From Neoceratodus forsteri (Eukaryota; Chordata; Ceratodontiformes; Ceratodontidae), in contig CM057451.1 of the NCBI GenBank assembly GCA_016271365.2, positions 373,463,501 to 373,527,500 on the forward strand: 64,000 nt of DNA, given 5' to 3'. The position numbers and the translations under genes were made by a program. Positions 54,681 through 64,000 of this stretch are shown here, one piece after another. The stretch's first letter is position 1; the number at the start of each line of letters is the position of its first letter. The notes beneath the pieces are model-generated. The model was not told the DNA's origin. It made no database searches and was given only the letters and a program-made list of their open reading frames with translations.

Positions 54681-55830
54681 AGACTTGCATACGCTTTACA
54701 GACTCCATTCTCTCAGCCCAAGTCCATGGACACTTTACCTCAGCTGTATGTACTGACCTTGCAAAAGCCTTTGATTCTGTTTCTCACCCTCTACTCCTAT
54801 ATAAACTTCACACTTCTGGATCATCAGCCCCTGCAGTTAAATGGTTTAACTCCTATCTTACTAATAGGACTCAGGCCATGGAAGTCAGCAATGTCCCCCC
54901 TGCCAATACTATCTGGAGTTCCACAGGGTTCCATCCTTGGAACCATCCTCTTTTCCCTCTTCATAAACGATCTTCCTTCTGTGTGTTCCAACTCATACAT
55001 ACACATGTACGCAGATGATACAGTCATATACCTCTCCAGACCCTCTGTTTCAGATGTCCAGATCCCTCTTCAGTGCGACTTTCATGCAGTGATCAACTGG
55101 ATCCAGGATCACCGCCTTAAAATGAAAAAAAAAAAAAAAAAAAAACATCACCATGACTTTTGGTTCTAGGCAAAAATTAGCCAGAGTATCACCCCTCCAA
55201 TTTTCACTGTACTCAGTGGCACCACCCTTGACATCGTTCCTACCTGCAAATACCTTGGAGTCTGACTTGGCCCATATTTAGATTTCTCATCCCATCTTGC
55301 TGCCACACACTCAAAACTTCACCCTAAACTGGGTCTGCTCTACAGACAGCCTACTCCTCCCTGTCTGGCGTGACCTAACAACAAAATAGATTCTTCCTGT
55401 TATAGACTAAGCCGACATCATATACACAATTAAGCTCCTGCCACCTCCCTCACTAAGCTGGACGTGCTCAACGCATTCTGTTGCTTTGCCTCCAACTCCC
55501 CCCCCCCCCCGACTCACCACTGCAATCTATACTTCAGTCTCTCATTCCCCTCCCTTCAACAGAGAAGACTGGCCCACAGCTTCACGTTCATATCTAAATA
55601 CTGGTTCAATTCCCTCCCATCTTACCTCTCTTCTCTCCTCTCTCCTGCCACCCCCTCCTCCTGCTCCCTCCATGCATGTTCTTCCCGTACTTTCTCCCTT
55701 CCCTGAGCCCAAGCTTCAGCAGGCCACAAGCCTTTTCCTTATGTCTTGCTATTACAGCAAGGCTAAGAAGGCAGCTGACTAAGAAGCTAGAACCTTACTA
55801 CTAGACGGTATTGCCCCTCCCACTGTTAGT
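54681..55830 (+). pseudogene. Jockey-superfamily LINE RT (copy N2)
   Basis: The RT palm: C-T-D-L-A-K-A-F-D-S-V-S-H near 54755 (shifted frame), then 'LSGVPQGSILGTILFSLFIN' and 'HMYADDTVIYLSRPSV' (YADD intact), then 'CDFHAVINWIQDHRLKM'. A run of 21 A (55125-55145) follows and breaks the frame. The 'CKYLGV' equivalent appears near 55245 with a stop after it. It is related to N1 and N3, not to the CR1 copies. The 3' end near 55830 is not sharply defined. Confidence 0.75.
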
Positions 55831-56569
55831 GAGTTCCAGTTTTACAGGCACTAGAGTTGACTGACAACAGGGATTTCCTGTTTGGGAGCAGGAAGGGAGG
55901 GATCACCGAGACACACAAGACTCACCATCCTTGAGGAAAAGAGTAGCTCTTCCTCCCCCCCCCCCCACAGCTGCTGGAGGTCTGATCGAGTAAGGAAGAA
56001 GACGACTACCAAGGAATACAGGAACCTTCTGTCCCAGAACAGGAACAGCGGGAGCTGAAAGGGCACAAAGGCAGTAGAAAAGTAGGGAGAAAACAAAAAT
56101 TAAAACACACTACTTTACATATTAGGGACAACCTAGTGCAGAGACAGCCCCCAGGAAGAGGAAGAAGAAAAACAAAAAAAAAGCGTGGGCGTGAGTGGGT
56201 GTTACAGTTGCCATGGTGTGGAGCTCTCAAACCCTAGAGAACTTCCTTGGAGAGTGGGGCACTGACACATCTGCAAGAATCTACACAAATGAAAGGCACA
56301 GCTGAATGCAGCATGGAAGGAGATAGCTCAACTGTGGAATCTGCTACGCTGGAACAGAAACTGGAATCCACACCTTCTTATTCTGCAACATCTGTTCCCC
56401 CCCAGAAATCCACTCCCACAGAGAAGATGTGGTCCATGGGGGTGGAAGGTAGTACAGAAGGGAGGAAGTAAACTCGGCAGAGTGGATCAGCTAAACCCTC
56501 TCCATGCCATGACCATCCCAACTGCAAACTGTTTTTCACCACCGATGGAGGAAAAGGATCTCGGCCAAA
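55831..56569. other. Unassigned stretch, possibly LINE 5' sequence
   Basis: It is purine-rich with no clear domain. 56247-56471 is open for 74 codons and Ser/Thr-rich ('GTAECSMEGDSSTVESATLE'), in the style of a CR1 ORF1 N-terminus, but there is no diagnostic motif. It precedes a CR1 RT fragment in the same orientation. Confidence 0.3.
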
Positions 56570-57400
56570 TGGAAGAGGACAACAAGAGGAAATGCAAGGT
56601 ACTACACCTCGGGAATGGAAACCGGGCCAAGTGTACACCAGAGGATGCTACATGATCTCGATGGCTGAGAGGGACCTGGGGTGGTGGTGGATGTCAAGAT
56701 GAACAACTCGGAGACTTGTAGGAGGTCAGCAGCCAAGGCCAACAGGATGCTGGGATGCATCGCTGGGGGGATCACCTCCAGAAGGAGGGAACTGATACTT
56801 CCTCTGTATAACCGCTTGGTGAGGCCACACCTTGAGTAATGCGTGCAGTTTTGGAGGCCACACTTAAAGAGGGACATTAAACTCCTGGAGAGGGTCCAGA
56901 GGAGGGCAACCAAAATGATTTGGGGCTTGGGGGACAGGACCTATGGTGAGAGGCTGCAGAGTTAATATGTACACATTGGAAGAGAGAAGGACCGGGGACA
57001 TGATAGAGATCTTCAGGTTCATGAAGGGGTAAATAGGGAGGAGCAGTTAGGGTGTTTGAATGAAGGAGGAGGAGGGGCAACTAGAGGCATGGGTGGAAGC
57101 TGGGGGGGGGGGAGATTCAGGAGAGAAAGGAGGAGGTGCTACTTCACTTAGAGGGTGGTAGAGCCATGGAATGCGCTGCCCAGGGGGCTGGTGGAGGGGT
57201 TCAAGACGGGGTGGGACAGGTACAGGGGAAGGGTTCTGGAAGCAAAATCCAGTGCAGTGAGACAGAATAACCGGAACTGGGAAGGGAGAAGCCAAACAAG
57301 GTGAGGGGGGCAGAAAGGTCAGCTCCCAGGGTGGGGGCTGACCAAACGAGTAAACACGAAAGACCGTTAGGCCTATTCTGCTGGCATTTTAATAAGTTAG
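56570..57400 (+). pseudogene. CR1-like LINE 3' fragment (copy C5)
   Basis: Decayed RT C-terminus: K-R-K-C-K-V-L-H-L-G-N near 56583, then M-A-E-R-D-L-G, 'NNSETCRRSAAKANRMLGCI', 'RLVRPHLE' followed by a stop, then '[20 protein letters not shown]'. Later comes 'WNALPRGL' near 57170. The same blocks occur in C1-C4. The end is near 57390 ('CCTATTCTGCTGGCATTTTA'). Palm motifs upstream are missing. Confidence 0.7.
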
Positions 57401-57454
57401 TAAACCAGACAAAGGACAAATACTGCAACTAGATAATGAAAATGGTGGAGGCAA

Positions 57455-57550
57455 CATAAAGGACACAAAGGAAAGAAGTAGGAAAGTAATCATCGTGGGG
57501 GACTCCATGATCAGGGAGGTAGAGAACCAACTGAGGGACTATGGACGTAC
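57455..57550 (+). pseudogene. LINE ORF1 esterase fragment
   Basis: The short segment reads V-I-I-V-G-D-S-M-I-R-E-V-E, matching the Gly-Asp-Ser block of the CR1/L2 ORF1 esterases at 27940 and 35875. It ends abruptly at about 57550, where LINE N3 starts. It is too short for assignment beyond that. Confidence 0.5.
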
Positions 57551-57555
57551 AAGGT

Positions 57556-59036
57556 CATCACACCTCTGCTATTTTTATCGATCTAACCAAGGCTTTTGAT
57601 ACGGTCTCCCACCCCTGCTGCTTGCAAAATTCACTACAGCGGGGCTCTCTAATTCAGCTACCAGTTGGTTTCATTTCTACCTAGTGGGTAGAACTCGATC
57701 GGTTGGGACTGGTGATGTAACTCCCCCCCTTCCCATCGCCACTGGTGTACCTCAGAGCTCTGTGTTGGGCCCCCTACTTTTCTCTATTTTCCTTAATGAC
57801 CCCACTGCTTGTTCTCTTACCTTCATCCACATGTATGTAAATGATACTGTCCTGTTTGCATCTGACCCTTACCCTTCTGTTGTAGCATCAAAACTTCAGC
57901 AGGATTTTGATAAAAGTACAGCTCTGGTTTTGCTCAAACCAGTTATTTTTAACTGCCAAGAAGACAGTCTCCATTACCTTTGGCACAAAGCAGAGACTCT
58001 CTCAACTAAGCTCCCTCCCTTCGTACCATACCCTGAATGGGGCACTACTTGAGGCCACCTCCTCCTTCAGGTACCTTGGGGTCTGGCTTGATCAGCACCT
58101 CACCTTCTCTGGACACATTGATGCCATCCACAAAAAGCTATACCCTAAATTGGGTGCTTTATTCAGACATCAAGGATGTATTCTTCTGCAGGCTTGCTGA
58201 GACCTGGTCCAGAAAATGGTACTACCTATTTTTGACTATGGTGATGTAATCTACAGCACTGCTCCCAAATCTTCCCTAATCAGGCTGGACTCTCATTTCC
58301 ACTCTCTTCCCCTTACCCACCACTGTACCCTTTACCAATCACTCTATCATTTCCTAGCAGACAGGCGCAATATCCACTTTGCTAACTTTCTTGCCAAATT
58401 CTGGTTTTACTCCCTCTCCTCCTCTATTTCTCTCAAACCATCTTCTTCTCACTCACTGAGAAATTATGGCCTCCACACTCTAACCATCCAGCCCAGAACT
58501 ATTTTGATTGGTCAGGCTGCATTTTCACACCGTTTCTCAAAAATGTGGAATGCTCTCCTTCCTCCCTCCCATTCGTCATGCTGCCTCCCCGCATATCCTC
58601 AAGGACCACTCCCCCCATCTATGTGTTTAAATGATTAATTTATCACCTTTTACTATATTGCCTCTGCACTGTTTTGCAGATTAGTACCTATCCTATTTAA
58701 TTATGTTACTGTTTGTTTTTATTATCATTTAGTCTCCTGGCACCTTTTCTTGCTATTTGTTGTAGTTTTACTGAAATTTATTGTATTCTACTTTGTTCAT
58801 TCCGTGTAGCCTAGTATTCTATTTACCGTTATGTATTGTATCTGACCTTTGCCGATGTACTTACTGTGTATCCCTTTCCCCTCTTCCCCAGGACACATCT
58901 GAAAACAAGCATGTCTGCTCAGTATGTCTTTATTTTAGTCTTTGGTAACCGGGTAAGGCCCTCTAGGCACAAATGCCTGTTTCCAGGTGTGACCTGGGAG
59001 CACCGTTCCTGGTGAAACTTCTAAATAAATAAATAA
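57556..59036 (+). pseudogene. Jockey-superfamily LINE RT and 3' end (copy N3)
   Basis: 'AIFIDLTKAFDTVSH' (first catalytic Asp), 'VGTGDVTPPLPIATGVPQSS', 'LGPLLFSIFLNDP', and the second motif 'HMYVNDTVLFASD', where YADD reads YVND. 'FRYLGVWLDQHLTFSGHIDA' follows in another frame. 58216-58638 is open and includes 'LPLTHHCTLYQSLYHFLADR', the post-RT region. The 3' end has A-C-C-G-G-G-T-A-A-G-G-C-C-C near 58947 and an AAATA repeat tail ending at 59036. Confidence 0.75.
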
Positions 59037-59639
59037 ACAAGGGTGCTAGTCAGATGCCTCCTGGGGGCCTCAGCGAAACTAACACCAATCGCATTGAAAG
59101 GACAGCAGAGAAAGAAGAGGCCAACAGTACAGTTACGTAAGAACTTACCGTAACAGTAGATCTTCGAGAGGAGATCTTGCAGCAGGTTACACCATAAGGA
59201 CTGAAGCTGGCAGGCATGAGGACCCCACGGAAAACCTCTAGCTAGCACTAGTCTACAGCGGGGGACCACCCACTACACTGGTCAATGGTATAAAAAGGGT
59301 GGTCTCCCAGACCCACCTCAGTTCTCCTGCCAGAGACCCCGGCACAGGAAGGGATTGGAGAACTGAGGAAGTTCCTTAAACTGAGGAGATAAATGAAATT
59401 AGCTGATAATGTAGAAGCAGATACTAGGGGGAAGGAGGGAGGGAAAGCAGCACCTGCTGCAAGAGCGCCTCTTTAAGATCTACTGTTATGGTAAGTTGTT
59501 ACGTAACTGTACTATCACTTCGAGGGGGGAGCTCTTGCAGAAGGTTACACCTTAATGACAGAGTCCCACGCAGTACAAGGAAATCCCTTGACAGACGGGC
59601 AGAAGAAAAGCAGAAAGCTGGAATCCTTATGAAAGTAGA

Positions 59640-60706
59640 CCCTGTAGGACAGCGAGGCCAAAGACTGTCCTGCAACTGAAGGCAAAGTCCAAACTACAGG
59701 GATTAATGAAAGTGTGGATTGAACTCTAGGTGGCAGCTACGCAGATATCTGCTGCTGACACACTACGTAATGACACAAAGGAAGCAGCAATTCCCTTGGT
59801 AGAATGACCTTTAACTGAGCCCGGTAAAGGCTTGTCATACTCTTGGTAGCAGTAAACAATGCAGTGAACCAACCACTTAGACAAAGTCTGCTTGGAAACA
59901 GGTACCCCTAAAGTCTTCAAGGCAAACAAAACAAACTACTGTTTATTTAAAGTTTGATGACCGGGGTAGGCCCGCTGAGACACACAAGACCCTTTTTCAG
60001 GGGTGACCCGGGGAATAAACACATTCCAAGCATGGTGAGCAAAGACAGCACTGTACAGAGGCATATATACAGGAAATAAATATACAGCAAATATACATGA
60101 TGTCAGGAGCCGGCCATGATTACAGGTGGAATTTACATGAATAATAATACATGATCAGGTAGTAACTTCAAAGATATGATCAAACCACGTTGAATGCCAG
60201 GAACAGACAGCATTTACTAGTAGTATCTGGGAGGGTCAGTGATTACAGAGATAGTGATACATGACAAGGTAGTAAGTACAAAGATGTCATCAAACCTTGC
60301 TGAAGCTATCAACATGTATAATATAGGATTTTATTTTCAGTGAACACTACAACTTGTACAATATAAGATTCTATATACAGAGAACACTATACGTGATACA
60401 GATAACTACATAGAGATTGAACAACTGATGAGATTTTCTGAGATCCTGGGTACGAGTCAAATAATAATGAAGAACCCAGTGAACATCCAGAGTGTGCAAT
60501 AGAGCCTCTCCTTGATTTGAATGCTCTGGATAATGAACTGGAAGATGGATGTCTTGACTGAGGGAAAATTCAGACATCACTTTAGGTAGAAACTTAGGAT
60601 TTGTCCTCAAGGACACCTTGTCCTTGTGGAAAACTAAACAAAGCTCTTTGCACATCACAGCCTGGAGTTCAGAAATCCTCTAAGTGGAAGTAATGGCAAC
60701 TAAAAA
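59640..60706 (-). pseudogene. DIRS-c tyrosine recombinase, C-terminal part (copy F)
   Basis: 59726-59929 reads 'SKWLVHCIVYCYQEYDKPLP' and 'KGHSTKGIAASFVSLRSVSA', with the box H-S-T-K (Arg to Lys). 60419-60658 continues upstream: 'LVFHKDKVSLRTNPKFLPKV', 'LHTLDVHWVLHYYLTRTQDL'. The first-Arg segment near 60680 reads with a stop ('ISEL' context), and the ORF ends where copy G is inserted. A foreign insert (59937-60416) splits it. Confidence 0.8.
59937..60416. mobile_element. Unclassified ~480-bp insertion in DIRS-c recombinase
   Basis: Recombinase similarity stops at ~59936 and resumes at ~60417. The insert starts CTACTGTTTATTTAAAGTTT, then has GATGACCGGGGTAGGCCC and GGGGTGACCCGGGG. The rest is AT-rich with related blocks containing TACATGATCAGGTAGTAA (60148) and TACATGACAAGGTAGTAA (60258). 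The GC part resembles the 3' end of LINE N3 near 58947-59010, so it may be a LINE end or a SINE that shares it. No clear duplication is seen. Confidence 0.5.
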
Positions 60707-61179
60707 GTACTGTTACATAAGAACTTACCATAACAGTAGATCTTCGAGAAGAGCTCTTGAAGCAGGTAATAACTATTATGACTATATTGACAGGCACTAG
60801 GACCCCGCAGAAAATTTCTAGCTAGCAGTCCAAGATGGGGACCGCCCCCAATGTTGGCTCCGCCCTCAACGTCAGCATCACTATATAGGAAGCGGTTCCC
60901 CAGCACCAACCCAGTTACTCTGCCGGATACCTGGCTGGCATGAAGGATAAAACAAACTGAGGAGGCTTTGTTATCCCGACAGGGACATACAGGAAGAAGC
61001 ACTTTGGGGGGGGGGGGGGAGGAAGGAGGGAAAGTACACCTGCTGCAAGAGCTCTTCTTGAAGATCTACTATTATGCTAAGTTCTTACGTAACTGTACTG
61101 TCACTTCGAGACAGAGCTCTTGCAGCAGGTAATAATCGTTAGGACTGAGTCCAAAGCAGTACTGGGACAACACCAGGTC

Positions 61180-62130
61180 AGAAGGGTGGTGAATGTAACA
61201 ATGCCCCAGGGCTCCTAAGAGAGCAACCTCTGGAGGACTGCCAGGTCGAAACCTGCTCTCCTTCTGGAAGCAACGTCCAAACTATAGTGGAGGACAAAGG
61301 TGTGTACCGAACTCCAGGTGGCTGTGGCACAGAGGTCTGTTGCTGACACATTTTTGTGAGATGCGAAAGGCGTCGCTATCCCTCTAGTTGAATGACTCCC
61401 AACCAGGGGTTTCCCATAGTTTTCGTGGCAAAATACAATGCAGTTGACTAGCCACTTAGACATAGTCTGGTAACTGGTGCCCCTAACATCTGTTGGGCAA
61501 AGGACACAAACAATTGGTCTGACTTCCTTATGGACTGTGTACAGTCAACATAATACCCAAGGATTCTATGTACATCTAGCATATGTAACAATACCTCCCC
61601 TTTGTTAGAGAATACAGGGTAGTAGACAGGAAGGTGAATGTCTTGGTTGAGGATAAAATACGAAACCACCTTCGGGAGAAACTTAGGATTTGTGCAAATG
61701 GACACCCTGTCCCTATGAAAAACCAAATATGGCTCCTTGCATGACAGCCTGGAGCTTGGAAATCCTCCTGGCTGAGGTAATAGCAACTAAAAGCAATGCT
61801 TTTCAAGACAGAATGCGAAGCTCGCAACTCGCAGCTGGCTCAAAGGGGGTCAGTGTTAGCTTCTCCAGCATAAACAGCAGATCCTATGGAGGAACAAGAT
61901 CCTGACTTGACGTGCAGGATACCTCGCAGGAAGGTACATGACAGATCTGGCTGCATCAAGGTCCTACTATCCACCAGTACATGATAGGCTGAGATAACAG
62001 AGATGTACCTTCATAGACAAGTAGTTGAGACCTAAATCAGACAGTGATAAGAGATACTCCAGGACCCAGTTCACCTTGCATGAGAATGGGTCTATGTTAC
62101 AGGCAGCGGCCCAGAGGCTGAACCGCTTCC
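61180..62130 (-). pseudogene. DIRS-c tyrosine recombinase (copy G)
   Basis: 61215-61463 has 'SKWLVNCIVFCHENYGKPLV', the intact box H-S-T-R in 'GSHSTRGIATPFASHKNVSA', and 'WSSVHTFVLHYSLDVASRRR' with the Tyr nucleophile. 61448-61786 has 'LVFHRDRVSICTNPKFLPKV' and 'LHMLDVHRILGYYVDCTQSI'. The first catalytic Arg region near 61770 is degraded in frame. The N-terminal part lies above 61830. It is the best-preserved catalytic C-terminus in the window but is still frameshifted. Confidence 0.85.
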
Positions 62131-62916
62131 ACTTCATGGTGTATGTGGCCCTAGTAGATGTTTTTTCTTGTGGCCACTAATACCTTAACTACCCTTTCGG
62201 ACACCCCATACCTGCTCCTGGCTAAGTCTGCAGGAGCCATGCATGGAGATGCAGAGACTTGAGACTGGGGCGAATTAGAGAGCCCTGCTCTTGGGTTAGC
62301 AACTGAGAGGACAGAGGAAGTGGAACTGGGGGTTCTACCGTTAGTTGCTGTAGAAGTGGGAATCAAATCTGTCTGTGCCAGAACGGTGCCACCAGAATCA
62401 TGACTGCTGGTTCCGACTGTAGACGAGAAGGACTCGCTGCAGAAGAGGGAAGGGCGGGAAGGCAGAGAGAAACCTTCCGGTCCAAGTGAGGGAAAACGCA
62501 TCTCGCCAGAAAACACCATGCCCTGGCTCTAGCGAGCAGAAACTGGGCAGTTTGGTGCTGAGTGGGACGTGATGAGGTCTAGCTCTGGAGTGCTCCATCT
62601 TTTGAATAAGTCATCTACTACCTCTTGAAGTAGTTCCCATTCATGAGCTTGGGATTGTGAGCAACTGAGGCTGTCTGCTAAGGTGTTCTGAAGACCTGGG
62701 ACATTGCGAACAGTTCCAAGCTGTGATCTACTGACCAGTACCAGACCCTCATGGCTTCTCTGCAAAGGGGATATGAATGCGTTCACCCTTGCTTATTGGT
62801 ATAGAACCATGGGCATGTTATCCGTCTGGACTGGAACTGGGCCTGGATGGAGGTCATCCTGGAACGCCTGTAAGGCATACAGCACAGTCCTCATCTCCAG
62901 AACATTTGAGCAGGAT
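62131..62916 (-). pseudogene. DIRS-c pol linker and RNase H (copy G)
   Basis: 62529-62786 reads 'VRNVPGLQNTLADSLSCSQS' (RNase H Asp) and 'LQEVVDDLFKRWSTPELDLI'. 62398-62598 has 'EPGHGVFWRDAFSLTWTGRF', then 'FPPFPLLQRVLL'. 62151-62519 continues with 'SPCMAPADLARSRYGVSERV'. These are the same blocks as copy E at 48035-48847, in three frames here. The upstream part is lost at 62916. Confidence 0.75.
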
Positions 62917-63445
62917 GCAGGATGAAATTGTGTAGTTGGGGAGGGGCCTCAGACAGGTAGCAAGCATGGTTACCTTCTCAGAGGTGCTGCCAGTTCATGG
63001 CAGGGGTGAGGCTAGGGTACTACACACCATGCAGTTTAATGAATGGTTGCCAAACTGGTGCAGGGCACAGGGCTTTGGCTTCATTGGGGACTGGGGGTAC
63101 ACCTGGAGAGATGAAGGTCTATACTGGCACGATGGTCTGCATCTGTCCACGAAGGGAACCAAGATCCTAAGTGACAGGTTTAAATGCTTCCTTGGCAAGC
63201 TTTTAAACTAGCCATGGGGGGAGGTGCTAATAAGAGGCAGGAAATGTCAAGCTTCCCCCCACAACACATGCCAGGTACCAAGGTAAACACTGAGGTACAG
63301 TGCTCAACAGAGGGCAGGACAGGGGTAAATGGAAAAATAGACAAGGGCAAAAAGAGCAGGCATGGGGGAAAAAAGGATAAAGCCAACATTAAATGGAGGG
63401 CAATGAGTACCAATGCCCGTAGTCTGGGAAACAAGCTTCCCAAGG
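62917..63445 (+). pseudogene. CR1 ORF1 end and ORF2 start (copy C6)
   Basis: 'VTFSEVLPVHGRGEARVL', 'FNEWLPNWCRAQGFGFIGDW' and 'YWHDGLHLSTKGTKILSDRF' are the C-terminal blocks of the ORF1 esterase domain; the D-x-x-H block is intact. The ORF2 start 'NIKWRAMSTNARSLGNKLP' (endonuclease entry) follows about 160 bp later. It breaks at 63445, where ORF1 sequence of another copy begins. Confidence 0.75.
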
Positions 63446-64000
63446 AGGATGCTGGGAACCTTCACAAAGGAGACCCACAGGAGGGTGGCATGAGACCCCA
63501 CAGGGGAAGGAAACAACTCCTGGTGGGGGACTCAATCATTAGGGGGGTAGAAATGGGGGAGGAAGGGGAGAGGGAGGTAAGGTGCCTGCCTGGCGCCATG
63601 GCTTGGAGGGACAGGAAGCGAATCCTCAGGATCGTGGGAGCAGCTGCACGAGGGCGGAGCTGGATGTCATTGTCCACCTAGGACAAATGACCTGGCTAGG
63701 AATGGGATCAGAGCAGTGCAAGAGGAGTTTGTAGAGTTGGGGAGGGGCCTTAGACAAGTAGCGCATACAGTAACCTTCTCGGAGGTGCTGCCTGTCTATG
63801 GCAAGGGTGATGCTAGGGTACTCCTCACCAGGGAATTCAATGAATGGTTGAAAAACTGGTGTGGAGCTCAGGGTTTTGGCTTATTGGGGACTGGGGAGCC
63901 ACCTGGAGGGATGCAGACCTATACTGGTGTGATGGTCTGCATCTGTCCAGGGGGAGAACCAGGATCCTAGGTGAGAGGTTTAACTGCTTCATTGGCAAGC
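63446..64000 (+). pseudogene. CR1 ORF1 esterase fragment (copy C7)
   Basis: 'GRKQLLVGDSIIRGVEMG' (Gly-Asp-Ser block), 'CLPGAMAWRDRKRILRIVGA', then H-L-G-x-N-D (frameshift by a missing base near 63682), 'VTFSEVLPVYGKGDARVLLT' and 'FNEWLKNWCGAQGF'. It continues past the window edge. It repeats the same part of ORF1 as C6 just upstream, in the same orientation. Confidence 0.75.

Larger units (their letters stand above)
59127..60706 (-). mobile_element. DIRS-c retrotransposon, left part (copy F)
   Basis: The left ITR starts at 59127 (GTACAGTTACGTAAGAAC), with TATAAAAA at 59289. The ICR is at about 59450-59570, joined ...AACTGTAC|TATCACTT. The recombinase follows (59640-60706) and is interrupted by another repeat (59937-60416). 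At 60707 it is cut by a second DIRS-c left end. The rest of F is not seen in the window. Confidence 0.85.
60707..62916 (-). mobile_element. DIRS-c retrotransposon, left half (copy G)
   Basis: The left ITR starts at 60707 (GTACTGTTACATAAGAAC), with AACGTCAG and TATATAGG at 60868-60889. The ICR at 61035-61150 is joined ...AACTGTAC|TGTCACTT. Recombinase, linker and RNase H follow up to 62916, where CR1 sequence replaces it. RT and gag are not in the window. It is inserted in the recombinase of copy F. Confidence 0.85.

Overview
This 64 kb window is vertebrate genomic DNA made almost entirely of transposable elements. I see no host exon, rRNA or genuine tRNA gene. The mix is DIRS-type tyrosine-recombinase retrotransposons, CR1-like LINEs with short (TTCTATG)-type 3' tails, L1/Tx1-like LINEs, a second Jockey-superfamily LINE, tRNA-derived SINEs and a Tc1/mariner transposon. 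That mix, with many nested copies, fits a species with a very large genome. A caecilian or other amphibian is my first guess and a lungfish the second. The sequence does not settle this, and the species call is inference.

Layout. 1-12135: a LINE 3' end, then a DIRS-a recombinase fragment carrying a SINE. Next is a Jockey-type LINE (N1), split by a complete DIRS-a element (1764-7620) and by a 3.0 kb L1-like insertion (8606-11620) with an 11-bp target duplication. 12572-13395: CR1 fragment. 13941-15850: left end of a DIRS-b element. 17077-21712: a DIRS-d element with terminal repeats, internal complementary region and gag but no recognisable pol, carrying a SINE. 22094-35590: one DIRS-b element cut apart by a CR1 (24472-28170), a complete DIRS-a (28390-33990) and a SINE (34183-34732). 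It ends at another CR1 (35591-39366). 39367-53300: another DIRS-b element carrying a SINE in its internal complementary region, a CR1 fragment, and a complete DIRS-c element (45093-52911) that itself holds a Tc1 transposon (45768-47391). 52912-59036: GC-rich unassigned DNA and LINE fragments. 59127-62916: a DIRS-c element invaded by another DIRS-c of the same family. 62917-64000: two CR1 5' fragments head to tail.

How the parts relate. The DIRS elements show the expected parts: inverted terminal repeats (ITR), a gag-like ORF with a Cys/His knuckle, reverse transcriptase (RT)-RNase H, a pol linker, a tyrosine recombinase, and an internal complementary region (ICR) joining the complements of the two outer ends. 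All ten DIRS copies have their coding strand on minus. Every RT active site I can read deviates from YLDD, and all coding regions carry frameshifts or stops, so nothing here looks autonomous. Four ITR/ICR families are distinguishable: a, b, c and d. Element boundaries are read by eye and are good to a few bases only where target duplications or ICRs define them.
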